Origin: Kosakonia sp. SMBL-WEM22
Lineage (GTDB): Bacteria; Pseudomonadota; Gammaproteobacteria; Enterobacterales; Enterobacteriaceae
Length of the DNA: 64,000 nucleotides
Reading direction: 5' to 3'
Assembly: GCF_014490785.1 (NCBI RefSeq)
Contig: NZ_CP051488.1
Span: forward strand, 2,852,001 to 2,916,000
The notes under the pieces are model-generated. The model saw only the letters and a program-made list of their open reading frames with translations. It was not told where the DNA came from and did no database searches. How positions within the stretch are numbered: position 1 is the first letter of the stretch; each line of letters starts with the position of its first letter. Shown here in pieces: positions 50,537-60,079 of this stretch. A program made the translations under genes and the position numbers.

Positions 50537-50820
50537 CTGCACTGTACTGCTTTTACGTAATTCCCGAAACTAGCAGGCCTTATCAGGAAGTGCGTTATTG
50601 GGTTGCCATGAAAAATACGTGTATTTGCGCCGATCGCGCGGCATATTTACCTGTCAGCTGCTAGCGAAAATCCGACTTTGATCATGTTATGAAAAAAAAC
50701 AACAACAACATTTCAGCGTATCACTTACCTTTCTACCCTGCGCAGGCGTAATATCGACGCAAACTGCGTAACGATTCGCGTAATCAGTGTAATCGTTTCA
50801 CCAGGAGCGCATTAACGCCT

Positions 50821-51690
50821 ATGAATATGCTGGAAAAAATCCAGTCCCGACTGGAACACCTTAGCAAATCAGAACGAAAAGTCGCGGAGGTGATCCTCAC
50901 CGCGCCACAGCTGGCTATCCATTCCAGCATTGCCGCGCTTGCGCAACAAGCGGAGGTCAGCGAACCGACGGTTAACCGCTTTTGCCGCAGTCTGGATACG
51001 CGCGGCTTCCCTGACTTTAAGCTGCATCTGGCGCAGAGCCTCGCCAACGGCACGCCCTATGTTAATCGAAATGTCGATGAAGATGACAGTGTAGAAGCCT
51101 ATACGGGCAAAATCTTTGAATCGGCGATGGCAAGCCTCGATCATGTGCGGCAGTCCCTTGATATGACAGCGGTTAATCGCGCCGTCGATCTGCTGACGCA
51201 AGCAAAAAAAATCGCGTTCTTCGGGCTTGGCTCCTCTGCGGCCGTTGCCCACGATGCGATGAACAAGTTTTTCCGCTTCAACGTGCCGGTGGTCTACTCC
51301 GATGACATTGTGCTGCAACGCATGAGCTGTATGAATTGTAGCGATGATGATGTCGTTATGTTGATTTCCCACACCGGCCGCACAAAAAGTCTGGTGGAGC
51401 TGGCACATCTGGCCCGTGAAAACGATGCCATGGTGATTGCGCTGACGTCTGCGGGAACGCCGCTGGCGCGTGAAGCAACCCTTGCTATCACGCTGGATGT
51501 CCCTGAAGATACAGATATCTATATGCCGATGGTGTCCCGGCTTGCACAATTGACGGTTATTGATGTGCTGGCGACCGGATTCACGCTGCGCCGCGGCGCA
51601 AAATTCCGGGATAACTTGAAGAGAGTCAAAGAAGCACTCAAAGAATCGCGCTTTGATAAGGAACTGCTTATCAAAGACGATAATCATTAA
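50821..51690 (+). CDS. hexR: Transcriptional repressor HexR
   Basis: 289 residues, RpiR family. N-terminal helix-turn-helix (SIAALAQQAEVSEPTVNRFC) and C-terminal SIS domain (IAFFGLGSSAAVAHDAMNKF, LISHTGRTKSLVELA) that senses KDPG. Represses zwf and edd-eda until sugar-acid intermediates build up. Diverges from zwf. Confidence 0.96.
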   Translation: MNMLEKIQSRLEHLSKSERKVAEVILTAPQLAIHSSIAALAQQAEVSEPTVNRFCRSLDTRGFPDFKLHLAQSLANGTPYVNRNVDEDDSVEAYTGKIFESAMASLDHVRQSLDMTAVNRAVDLLTQAKKIAFFGLGSSAAVAHDAMNKFFRFNVPVVYSDDIVLQRMSCMNCSDDDVVMLISHTGRTKSLVELAHLARENDAMVIALTSAGTPLAREATLAITLDVPEDTDIYMPMVSRLAQLTVIDVLATGFTLRRGAKFRDNLKRVKEALKESRFDKELLIKDDNH

Positions 51691-51811
51691 GAGACCATAA
51701 CTAAAACGGTAGTTCTTACGCTATTCGGTTAGCGGCCTTACCTGTCAGGGCGCGCGTAACCCGAATTCATGTTCACGCAACACCTCGTTATTTCAGTCAA
51801 CGGAGTATTAC

Positions 51812-53254
51812 ATGTCCAGAAGGCTTCGCAGAACCAAAATCGTCACCACTTTAGGCCCGGCCACCGACCGTGATAACAACCTTGAAAAAGTTATCGCTGC
51901 GGGCGCTAACGTGGTGCGGATGAACTTCTCACACGGAACACCGGAAGATCATAAATTACGCGCGGACAAAGTGCGTGAGATTGCGGCAAAACTGGGACGT
52001 CATGTTGCTATCCTTGGCGATCTGCAAGGACCGAAGATTCGTGTCTCCACCTTCAAGGAAGGTAAGATTTTCCTTAACATCGGCGACAAATTCCTGCTCG
52101 ACGCCAACCTGGGCAAAGGGGAAGGCGACAAAGAGAAAGTGGGCATCGACTACAAAGGTCTGCCTGCTGACGTAGTGCCGGGCGATATCCTGCTGCTGGA
52201 TGATGGCCGCGTGCAGCTCAAGGTGCTGGAAGTTCAGGGCATGAAGGTGTTCACCGAAGTGACCGTCGGCGGCCCGCTCTCCAACAACAAAGGCATCAAT
52301 AAGCTGGGCGGTGGGCTTTCTGCAGAGGCACTGACCGATAAAGATAAGGCGGATATTGTTACCGCCGCGCTGATAGGCGTCGATTATCTCGCTGTCTCCT
52401 TCCCGCGCTGCGGGGAAGATCTCAACTATGCACGTCGTCTGGCGCGAGATGCAGGCTGTGATGCGAAGATTGTCGCTAAAGTCGAGCGCGCAGAAGCGGT
52501 ATGCAACCAGGATGCGATGGACGATGTGATCCTCGCCTCCGACGTGGTGATGGTGGCTCGTGGTGACCTGGGCGTTGAAATTGGCGACCCGGAGCTGGTT
52601 GGCATTCAAAAAGCGCTGATCCGCCGTGCGCGTCAGCTGAACCGCGCGGTAATCACTGCGACGCAGATGATGGAGTCGATGATCACGAACCCAATGCCGA
52701 CCCGTGCGGAAGTGATGGACGTAGCGAATGCTGTACTCGACGGTACCGATGCGGTGATGCTCTCCGCGGAAACAGCTGCCGGGCAATATCCGTCTGAAAC
52801 CGTTGCCGCGATGGCGCGCGTCTGCCTGGGCGCAGAGAAGATCCCCAGCATCAACGTCTCCAAGCACCGCCTCGATATTCAGTTTGACAATGTCGAAGAG
52901 GCGATTGCCATGTCGGCGATGTATGCCGCCAACCACCTGAAGGGCGTTACGGCGATCATTTCGATGACTGAATCCGGCCGTACCGCGCTGATGACCTCGC
53001 GTATCAGCTCCGGCCTGCCGATTTTTGCCCTCTCCCGCCACGAGCGCACCCTTAACCTTACCGCGCTCTACCGCGGCGTGACGCCGGTCTATTTCGACAG
53101 CCATAATGACGGCGTTGCCGCAGCCAACGACGCGGTGAACCTGCTGCGTGATAAAGGCTACCTGCTCTCTGGCGATCTGGTGATTGTGACGCAGGGTGAT
53201 GTGATGAGCACCATCGGCACCACCAATACCACGCGCATTCTGACCGTCGAATAA
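51812..53254 (+). CDS. pykA: Pyruvate kinase II
   Basis: 480 residues, E. coli PykA length. RRTKIVTTLGPATDRDNNLE, active-site KVERAEAVCNQD and MVARGDLGVEIGDPELVGIQ, MMESMITNPMPTRAEVMDVA. Makes pyruvate and ATP from PEP; AMP-activated isoenzyme. A terminator follows. Confidence 0.98.
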   Translation: MSRRLRRTKIVTTLGPATDRDNNLEKVIAAGANVVRMNFSHGTPEDHKLRADKVREIAAKLGRHVAILGDLQGPKIRVSTFKEGKIFLNIGDKFLLDANLGKGEGDKEKVGIDYKGLPADVVPGDILLLDDGRVQLKVLEVQGMKVFTEVTVGGPLSNNKGINKLGGGLSAEALTDKDKADIVTAALIGVDYLAVSFPRCGEDLNYARRLARDAGCDAKIVAKVERAEAVCNQDAMDDVILASDVVMVARGDLGVEIGDPELVGIQKALIRRARQLNRAVITATQMMESMITNPMPTRAEVMDVANAVLDGTDAVMLSAETAAGQYPSETVAAMARVCLGAEKIPSINVSKHRLDIQFDNVEEAIAMSAMYAANHLKGVTAIISMTESGRTALMTSRISSGLPIFALSRHERTLNLTALYRGVTPVYFDSHNDGVAAANDAVNLLRDKGYLLSGDLVIVTQGDVMSTIGTTNTTRILTVE

Positions 53255-53271
53255 CGGATTGCTCAGAAAGC

Positions 53272-53303
53272 AAAAGGCCTCTCACTTTGAGAGGCCTTTT
53301 TTT
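53272..53303. terminator. Terminator between pykA and lpxM
   Basis: AAAGGCCTCTC-ACTT-GAGAGGCCTTT hairpin with a T-run on the plus strand and an A-run on the other side, so usable by both convergent genes. Confidence 0.88.
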
Positions 53304-53305
53304 GG

Positions 53306-54277
53306 CTATTTTTTTCTGTAGAGCTCTTTGCGCTTATAGGGCTCGATCTCACCCGGCTTGCGCGTTTTCAGCAGCTTCAGGATCCAGGTGTACTGCTCGG
53401 GATGCGGGCCGACAAAGTTCTCTACCTCTTCATTCATCCGTCGCGCAATGGTAGTGTCATCCGCCGTCAGCAGATCGTCCATCGGTGGACGAACCAGAAT
53501 CTTCAACCGGTGCGTTTCAGCGTCATAAACCGGGAACAGCGGCACCACGCGAGCCCGGCACACTTTCATCAGGCGACCAATGGCAGGCAGCGTCGCTTTG
53601 TAGGTGGCGAAGAAATCGACAAACTCGCTCTGCTCAGGACCATGATCCTGATCCGGCAGGTAGTATCCCCAGAAGCCGTTACGTATCGAGTGGATAAAGG
53701 GCTTGATACCGTCATTACGCGCGTGTAAGCGGCCGCCGAAACGCAGGCGCACCTTGTTCCACATATAGTCGAAGACTTTATTGCCCTGATTATGAAACAT
53801 TGCCGCGATGCGCTTGCCCTGCGAGGACATCAGCATTGCCGGAATATCGACACCCCAGGCATGGGGGACGAGGAAAATAACGCGCTCATCGTTACGGTGC
53901 ATCTCATCGATTATCTCTTTGCCCTGCCACTCAATCCGGGAGGCAACCTTTTCTGTACCGCGCAGTGCCATTTCTGCCATCAGCACCATCGCCTGCGGCG
54001 CAGTGGCAAACATATGATCGATGATCGCTTCGCGTTCGGCTTCGCTCTTTTCAGGGAAGCAGTAATAGAGGTTGATCTGCGCACGACGACGAGCGCTTTT
54101 TCCGCGCCGTCCGGCAAAACGCCCCAGTTTCGCCAGCAGCGGATCGCGCACAGAGGGCGGGATCAGGGCAACGCCGGCAAACGCCAGTACCCCAAGCCAG
54201 GCACCCCAGTGGCGCGGATGGCGAAACTCGCCCTCAAACTGAGGAATATATTCACTGTTATTTTTTTTCGTTTCCAT
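53306..54277 (-). CDS. lpxM: Lipid A biosynthesis myristoyltransferase
   Basis: 323 residues from ATG 54277 (METKKNNSEYIPQFEGEF). Membrane-bound acyltransferase adding the secondary myristate to Kdo2-lipid A. HxxxxD-type motif HAWGVDIPAML and PDQDHGPEQSEFVDFFATYK are present. One N-terminal membrane segment (WLGVLAFAGVALIPPSV). Confidence 0.97.
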   Translation of the reverse strand: METKKNNSEYIPQFEGEFRHPRHWGAWLGVLAFAGVALIPPSVRDPLLAKLGRFAGRRGKSARRRAQINLYYCFPEKSEAEREAIIDHMFATAPQAMVLMAEMALRGTEKVASRIEWQGKEIIDEMHRNDERVIFLVPHAWGVDIPAMLMSSQGKRIAAMFHNQGNKVFDYMWNKVRLRFGGRLHARNDGIKPFIHSIRNGFWGYYLPDQDHGPEQSEFVDFFATYKATLPAIGRLMKVCRARVVPLFPVYDAETHRLKILVRPPMDDLLTADDTTIARRMNEEVENFVGPHPEQYTWILKLLKTRKPGEIEPYKRKELYRKK

Positions 54278-54403
54278 GCATCGTCCGCTGGTCAAAAATC
54301 TCAACAAGATAAAGGGATAGTGTAGCGATGCGTTATCTTTCGCACAAAAGGAAAAGCCGATGCCAAGCAAGCACCGGCTTTGAACGCCTGATTATTACGC
54401 GTA

Positions 54404-55729
54404 TTACTCCAGCCGCAGCTGAGGTAACACCTCTTTGACCTGCGCCAGATAATCCTTACGATCCGAACCGCTCAGCCCTTCTGTTCTTGGCAGTTTAGCG
54501 GTCAGCGGGTTCACAGCCTGCTGGTTGATCCATACTTCATAGTGCAGGTGCGGCCCGGTGGAGCGCCCGGTGTTGCCCGAGAGGGCGATACGATCGCCAC
54601 GCTTCACTTTCTGCCCCGGTTTTACCAGCAGCTTACGCAGGTGCATGTACCGCGTGGTGTAGGTGCGCCCGTGACGGATAGCAACATAGTTACCTGCTGC
54701 GCCGCTGCGCTTAGCGATCACCACTTCACCATCACCGACGGCCAGCACCGGCGTCCCCTGCGGCAGGGCAAAATCAACGCCTCTGTGCGGCGCAACGCGT
54801 CCGGTTACCGGATTAAGACGACGCGGATTGAAGTTGGAGGAGACACGGAACTGCTTCGCGGTCGGGAAACGCATAAACCCTTTCGCAAGGCCGGTGCCGT
54901 TACGATCGTAGAACTTGCCATCTTCGGCACGGAACGCGTAATAATCTTTACCGTCAGAGCGCAAACGCACGCCCAGCAACTGGCTCTGCTCCTGCTTGCC
55001 ATCGAGCATCTCACGGGACATCAATACGGAGAATTTGTCGCCTTTTTTCAGCTTACGGAAGTCCATTTGCCACTGCATCGCTTTGATGACCGCGCTAACT
55101 TCACCGCTTGTCATACCGGCCTCCTTCGCGCTGGCAACAAAACTGCCGCCGACGGTGCCTTTCATCTCCTTATTGACCCAGTCGCCCTGCTGCATCTCGC
55201 TGGACATTTTGAAGCCATTTTCGGTGCGGTCATAGGTGCGGGTTTCGCGGCGTGACATCTCCCACGTCAGGCGCTGCAGATCGCCATCGGCGGTCAGCGT
55301 CCAGGAGAGTTGCTGGCCGATCTTCAGATTGCGCAACTCTTTATCCGCTGCGGCAAGCTGGCTGATGTTGCCCATATCAATGCCATACTGATTCAGGATG
55401 CTGCTGAGCGTATCGCCGGTCGACACAACATATTCATGTACACCGGCTTCGTTGGCGGTTTTCTCGTCCAGTTCATCTTGCGGAATATCGTCAACATCAT
55501 CCGCTGCGGACTGGTCAATAGGCTCACTGGCTTCAGGTAGCAGCGAGCGGATCTCACTTTTCGGCAGCTCGATGGTTTTTACAATTGGCGCGCTATTTTC
55601 GGGGTGATAAACGTAAGGCCGCCAGACGGCGACCGTGAGGGTCAGTACGGTGAGCGACCCCAGCATTACGCGATGGGGTCGCGGCAGATTGTTAAATGCC
55701 AGGGCGACAGAGCGGGCTATCTGTTGCAC
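54404..55729 (-). CDS. mepM: Murein DD-endopeptidase MepM
   Basis: 441 residues. N-terminal anchor (VMLGSLTVLTLTVAVW), LysM domain (EYVVSTGDTLSSILNQYGID), and M23 zinc peptidase domain with HRGVDFALPQGTPV and HLHYEVWINQ. Cuts D-Ala-mDAP cross-links to let the wall grow. Adjacent to znuA in the same direction. Confidence 0.97.
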   Translation of the reverse strand: MQQIARSVALAFNNLPRPHRVMLGSLTVLTLTVAVWRPYVYHPENSAPIVKTIELPKSEIRSLLPEASEPIDQSAADDVDDIPQDELDEKTANEAGVHEYVVSTGDTLSSILNQYGIDMGNISQLAAADKELRNLKIGQQLSWTLTADGDLQRLTWEMSRRETRTYDRTENGFKMSSEMQQGDWVNKEMKGTVGGSFVASAKEAGMTSGEVSAVIKAMQWQMDFRKLKKGDKFSVLMSREMLDGKQEQSQLLGVRLRSDGKDYYAFRAEDGKFYDRNGTGLAKGFMRFPTAKQFRVSSNFNPRRLNPVTGRVAPHRGVDFALPQGTPVLAVGDGEVVIAKRSGAAGNYVAIRHGRTYTTRYMHLRKLLVKPGQKVKRGDRIALSGNTGRSTGPHLHYEVWINQQAVNPLTAKLPRTEGLSGSDRKDYLAQVKEVLPQLRLE

Positions 55730-55744
55730 GTGTTCACTTCCTCG

Positions 55745-56689
55745 TTATTCTCCTTTCAGGCAGCTCGCATATTGGTGAGAGAGTTGTGTAAGGAACTGGG
55801 GATAGCTCTCTTTACCCAACTTGATACCGATGCCGAGTGGATCCAGCGTTCCCATGCGAACGGAGGTTCCTCGTGCAACAGCTTCAACGACCGCTGGCCT
55901 GAACTGTGGCTCAGCAAAAACGCAGACTGCTTTTTGCTCAACCAACTGTGTTCTGATTTCATGTAAACGCTGCGCACCAGGCTGAATCTCAGGGTTAACG
56001 GTAAAGTGACCCAATGGCGTCAGACCGTAGTGTTTTTCAAAGTAGCCGTAGGCGTCATGAAAAACGAAATACCCCTTCCCTTTCAGCGGTGCCAGCTCGT
56101 TACCGACCTGCTTATCGGCCTGGGCTAATGATGCCTCAAATGCCTTCAGGTTGGCGTCCAGCTTGGCTCGACTTTGCGGCATAACTTCCACTAATTTATC
56201 GTGGATTGCAACCGCCGAAAGGCGTGCAATCTCTGGGCTTAACCACAAATGCATGTTGTATTCGCCGTGATGGTGATGATGCTCACTATTTTCGCCATGT
56301 TCGTGACCTTCATGACCCTCATGCTCATCTTCGTCCGCACCTTTCATCAGCTGGGATTTCACGCCGTCGAGTTGCGCCATCACTACCTGTTTTTGCGCAG
56401 GCACCTGTCCGGCCGATCGCACCATGAAAGCTTCCATTTCCGGGCCGACCCAGAAAAGTAAGTCCGCGTTTTGCAAGCGTTTTACATCAGACGGACGCAG
56501 GGAGTAATCATGCTCAGACGCGCCGTCAGGCAGAATAACTTCGGTGGTGGTCACCCCATCTGCAATAGCGGAGGCGATAAAACCCAGCGGTTTAAGTGAG
56601 GTGACGACGGCGGCATTAGCGGATTGTGCTGTTACCGTAAGAAACGCAGCGGAAAGCGCTGCGCAAAGAAGCGTATTTTTATGTAACAT
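55745..56689 (-). CDS. znuA: Zinc ABC transporter substrate-binding protein
   Basis: 314 residues from ATG 56689 (MLHKNTLLCAAL), matching the E. coli start; an upstream ATG at 56704 is in frame. Signal peptide, zinc ligand histidines in GASEHDYSLRP, YNMHLWLSPE and PLGHFTVNP, and a His/Glu-rich mobile loop (DEDEHEGHEGHEHGE). Diverges from znuCB across a Zur site. Confidence 0.97.
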   Translation of the reverse strand: MLHKNTLLCAALSAAFLTVTAQSANAAVVTSLKPLGFIASAIADGVTTTEVILPDGASEHDYSLRPSDVKRLQNADLLFWVGPEMEAFMVRSAGQVPAQKQVVMAQLDGVKSQLMKGADEDEHEGHEGHEHGENSEHHHHHGEYNMHLWLSPEIARLSAVAIHDKLVEVMPQSRAKLDANLKAFEASLAQADKQVGNELAPLKGKGYFVFHDAYGYFEKHYGLTPLGHFTVNPEIQPGAQRLHEIRTQLVEQKAVCVFAEPQFRPAVVEAVARGTSVRMGTLDPLGIGIKLGKESYPQFLTQLSHQYASCLKGE

Positions 56690-56718
56690 AATGCGTCTAT
56701 TCATCGTATTAAGTGTGT

Positions 56719-56740
56719 GGAATGTGATATTATAACATCC
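56719..56740. promoter_or_regulatory. Zur operator
   Basis: GGAATGTGATATTATAACATCC, close to the E. coli znu Zur box, between znuA and znuC, so it controls both. Confidence 0.88.
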
Positions 56741-56767
56741 TACAACTTCTGCAACCCCTTAAATGCT

Positions 56768-57523
56768 ATGACGAATCTTATAACGCTTGAAAATGTCAGC
56801 GTCGCTTTCGGTCAACGCCGCGTGCTTTCTGACATCTCTCTGAATTTGCGTCCAGGTAAAATTCTGACACTGCTCGGACCGAACGGTGCCGGAAAATCGA
56901 CGCTGGTGCGCGTCGTACTTGGGCTCGTAGCACCCGACGCGGGGGTTATCAAGCGCGACAAAGCCTTGCGCATCGGCTATGTGCCGCAAAAATTGCAACT
57001 CGACGCCACGCTACCTCTTACTGTAGGCCGCTTTATGCGTCTGCGCCCAGGCACGCGTAAAGAGGATCTCATCCCGGCGCTGAAACGCGTGCAGGCTGCC
57101 CATCTGATCGATGCCCCGATGCAAAAACTCTCCGGCGGTGAAACGCAGCGCGTGCTGCTTGCCCGCGCTCTGCTCAATCAGCCCCAGGTGTTGGTGCTGG
57201 ACGAGCCAACCCAGGGCGTCGACGTCAATGGTCAGGTTTCGCTCTACAACTTAATCGACGAATTGCGCAAAGAGCTGGATTGCGCGGTACTGATGGTCTC
57301 ACACGATCTGCACCTGGTGATGGCAAAGACCGATGAAGTGCTTTGCCTCAACCACCATATCTGCTGCTCCGGCACGCCAGAGGTGGTCTCTATGCATCCC
57401 GAATTTATCTCTATGTTTGGTCATCGCGGCGCAGAGCAGCTGGGCATCTATCGTCATAACCACAATCACCGTCACGATCTTCAGGGTCGCATTATTTTAC
57501 GTCAGGGTAACGGACACTCATGA
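56768..57523 (+). CDS. znuC: Zinc ABC transporter ATPase
   Basis: 251 residues from ATG 56768 (MTNLITLENVSVAFGQRRVL). Walker A GPNGAGKST, signature LSGGE, Walker B VLVLDEPT, switch histidine VSHDLH. His-rich tail (YRHNHNHRHD). Overlaps znuB by 4 bases. Confidence 0.98.
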   Translation: MTNLITLENVSVAFGQRRVLSDISLNLRPGKILTLLGPNGAGKSTLVRVVLGLVAPDAGVIKRDKALRIGYVPQKLQLDATLPLTVGRFMRLRPGTRKEDLIPALKRVQAAHLIDAPMQKLSGGETQRVLLARALLNQPQVLVLDEPTQGVDVNGQVSLYNLIDELRKELDCAVLMVSHDLHLVMAKTDEVLCLNHHICCSGTPEVVSMHPEFISMFGHRGAEQLGIYRHNHNHRHDLQGRIILRQGNGHS

Positions 57524-58305
57524 TTGAACTTCTACTGCCCGGCTGGCTTGCCGGGGTTCTGCTCGCCTGCGCCGCCGGGCCGCTTGGATCCTTTGTTGTC
57601 TGGCGACGGATGTCCTATTTCGGCGATACGCTGGCGCATGCCTCTCTGCTCGGCGTCGCCTTTGGTTTACTTCTGGATGTGAATCCGTTCTATGCGGTAA
57701 TTGCCGTCACGTTGCTGCTGGCCGCAGGCCTGGTGTGGCTGGAAAAACGCCCCCACCTGGCGATCGACACACTGCTGGGGATTATGGCGCACAGCGCGCT
57801 CTCGCTTGGCCTGGTCGTGGTCAGCCTGATGTCCAACATCCGCGTGGATTTAATGGCATACCTCTTCGGTGACCTGCTGGCCGTGACGCCGCAGGATCTC
57901 GTCGTTATCGCCCTCGGCGTGGTAGTAGTGGTAGGGATTTTGCTCTGGCAGTGGCGGAACCTGCTGTCGATGACCATCAGCCCGGAGCTGGCTTTTGTCG
58001 ATGGCGTGAAATTACAGCGCGTGAAGCTGCTGCTGATGCTGGTAACCGCTCTGACCATTGGCGTGGCGATGAAGTTTGTTGGCGCGCTGATCATCACCTC
58101 CCTGCTGATCATTCCTGCCGCCACGGCGCGGCGCTTTGCCCGCACCCCGGAGCAGATGGCCGGGGTAGCTGTCGGCGTCGGGATGATTGCCGTCACCGGC
58201 GGGCTTACCTTCTCCGCCTTCTACGACACGCCAGCAGGCCCCTCTGTGGTGCTCTGCGCCGCGGTGCTGTTTATCTTCAGCATGTTGAAAAAGAGCGCCA
58301 GCTAA
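57520..58305 (+). CDS. znuB: Zinc ABC transporter permease
   Basis: 261 residues with about eight transmembrane segments, ABC-3 family (GPLGSFVVWRRMSYFGDTLA, GALIITSLLIIPAATARRFA). Forms the zinc channel with ZnuC. Confidence 0.97.
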   Translation: MIELLLPGWLAGVLLACAAGPLGSFVVWRRMSYFGDTLAHASLLGVAFGLLLDVNPFYAVIAVTLLLAAGLVWLEKRPHLAIDTLLGIMAHSALSLGLVVVSLMSNIRVDLMAYLFGDLLAVTPQDLVVIALGVVVVVGILLWQWRNLLSMTISPELAFVDGVKLQRVKLLLMLVTALTIGVAMKFVGALIITSLLIIPAATARRFARTPEQMAGVAVGVGMIAVTGGLTFSAFYDTPAGPSVVLCAAVLFIFSMLKKSAS

Positions 58306-58348
58306 ATTCTCATCCACAGCCAGCGCCGCCCGGCGCTGGCACTGCTTA

Positions 58349-59359
58349 TCAGGGCATTTCCGGCGGCGTAATGCCAAAGTGATCCCAGGCGCGCGGCGTC
58401 GCCATGCGACCGCGCGGCGTACGCTGTAAAAAGCCCTGCTGAATCAGGTAAGGCTCCAGCACATCTTCGATGGTCTCACGCTCTTCGCCAATCGCCGCAG
58501 CAAGGTTATCCAGCCCCACCGGACCACCAAAGAATTTATCGATCACCGCCAGCAGCAGCTTACGATCCATATAGTCGAAGCCCTGGGCATCGACATTGAG
58601 CATATCCAGCGCCTGGGCGGCAACTTCTGCGTTGATATCACCATCGTGCTTCACTTCAGCATAATCGCGCACGCGGCGCAGCAGACGGTTGGCGATACGT
58701 GGCGTACCGCGTGAGCGGCGCGCCACTTCCAGTGCGCCCTCTTCACTCAGCTCCAGCCCCATAAAACGCGCACTGCGCCCGACGATATGTTGCAGGTCGG
58801 CCACCTGGTAGAACTCCAGGCGCTGAACGATACCAAAGCGATCGCGCAGCGGCGAGGTCAGCGAACCGGCGCGGGTCGTTGCGCCAATCAGCGTAAAGGG
58901 CGGCAGGTCGATTTTGATAGAGCGCGCGGCCGGGCCTTCACCAATCATGATATCGAGCTGGTAATCTTCCATTGCCGGGTAGAGCACCTCTTCCACCACC
59001 GGCGAAAGGCGATGAATTTCATCGATAAACAGCACGTCATGAGGTTCAAGGTTGGTCAACATCGCGGCCAGATCGCCCGCCTTTTCCAGCACCGGGCCGG
59101 AGGTAGTGCGCAGATTAACGCCCATCTCGTTCGCGACGATATTTGCCAGCGTCGTTTTACCCAGACCCGGCGGGCCGAAAATCAGCAGGTGATCGAGCGC
59201 ATCGCCGCGCAATTTCGCCGCCTGGATAAAGATCTCCATCTGCGAGCGCACCTGCGGCTGACCGATATACTCATCCAGCAGTTTTGGTCGAATCGCCCGA
59301 TCCGCAACTTCTTCTACAATCGTGCTGGCGGCGGCAACCAGGCGGTCTGCTTCAATCAT
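58349..59359 (-). CDS. ruvB: Holliday junction helicase RuvB
   Basis: 336 residues. AAA+ motor: Walker A GPPGLGKTT, Walker B LFIDEIHR, sensor GATTRAGSLTSPLRDRFG. C-terminal winged helix. Drives branch migration with RuvA, 8 bases upstream. Confidence 0.98.
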   Translation of the reverse strand: MIEADRLVAAASTIVEEVADRAIRPKLLDEYIGQPQVRSQMEIFIQAAKLRGDALDHLLIFGPPGLGKTTLANIVANEMGVNLRTTSGPVLEKAGDLAAMLTNLEPHDVLFIDEIHRLSPVVEEVLYPAMEDYQLDIMIGEGPAARSIKIDLPPFTLIGATTRAGSLTSPLRDRFGIVQRLEFYQVADLQHIVGRSARFMGLELSEEGALEVARRSRGTPRIANRLLRRVRDYAEVKHDGDINAEVAAQALDMLNVDAQGFDYMDRKLLLAVIDKFFGGPVGLDNLAAAIGEERETIEDVLEPYLIQQGFLQRTPRGRMATPRAWDHFGITPPEMP

Positions 59360-59367
59360 CCTCTACC

Positions 59368-59979
59368 TCACAACGCCGCACGCAGCGCTTCACGGATCAG
59401 GGTTTCACTGTTGGCGTCCGGACGCGCGATTTTGCTGATCATCCGGCTCGCTTCCTGCGGTTTATAGCCCAGCGACACCAGCGCAGCAACGGCTTCTTGC
59501 TCGGCATCATCTGTAGAGGGGCTTGCTGGCGAGGCCAGTACCAGATCGGCCGCAGGGGTAAAGAGGTCGCCATGCAGCCCTTTAAAGCGGTCTTTCATCT
59601 CCACAATCAGGCGTTCAGCGGTTTTCTTGCCAATGCCCGGCAGTTTGACCAGCGCGGCGGGATCTTCACGCTCAACGGCATTCACAAACTGCTGCGCCGA
59701 CATGCCGGAGAGGATCGCCAGCGCCAGCTTCGGCCCGACGCCGTTGGTTTTGATCAGCTCACGAAACAGGGTGCGCTCCTGCTTATTATTAAAACCGTAG
59801 AGCAGCTGCGCATCTTCGCGCACCACAAACTGTGTAAAGACGGTCGCCTCTTTGCCGGCATCCGGCAATTCGTAGAAGCAGGTCATCGGCATATGCACTT
59901 CATACCCTACCCCTCCAACTTCGAGCAGGACCAGCGGGGGTTGTTTTTCGACAATAATGCCTCTGAGTCTGCCTATCAC
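59368..59979 (-). CDS. ruvA: Holliday junction protein RuvA
   Basis: 203 residues. OB domain (MIGRLRGIIVEKQPPLVLLE), two helix-hairpin-helix motifs (GVGPKLALAILSGM, LPGIGKKTAERLIVE), and the C-terminal RuvB-binding three-helix domain. SOS-regulated by a LexA box upstream. Confidence 0.98.
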   Translation of the reverse strand: MIGRLRGIIVEKQPPLVLLEVGGVGYEVHMPMTCFYELPDAGKEATVFTQFVVREDAQLLYGFNNKQERTLFRELIKTNGVGPKLALAILSGMSAQQFVNAVEREDPAALVKLPGIGKKTAERLIVEMKDRFKGLHGDLFTPAADLVLASPASPSTDDAEQEAVAALVSLGYKPQEASRMISKIARPDANSETLIREALRAAL

Positions 59980-60023
59980 GTGACGCTCCTGCGCTAAGTG
60001 CTAAAAAAGTAATGCTGTATCAT

Positions 60024-60050
60024 AAAAAAAGGCTGGATAGATATCCAGCC
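60024..60050 (-). promoter_or_regulatory. LexA box of ruvAB that also forms the upstream gene's terminator
   Basis: CTGG-ATAGATAT-CCAG at 60033-60048 corresponds to the E. coli ruvA SOS box. With its flanks it is GGCTGGATATCTATCCAGCC on the minus strand, followed by seven T, a full terminator for the oxidoreductase gene. Confidence 0.85.
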
Positions 60051-60079
60051 GATAATGAAGGAAAAAGCGCGAACGCGCT

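Noticed and set aside
51956..53104. 382-residue minus-strand ORF
   Set aside because: Antisense of pykA, an effect of its codon bias.
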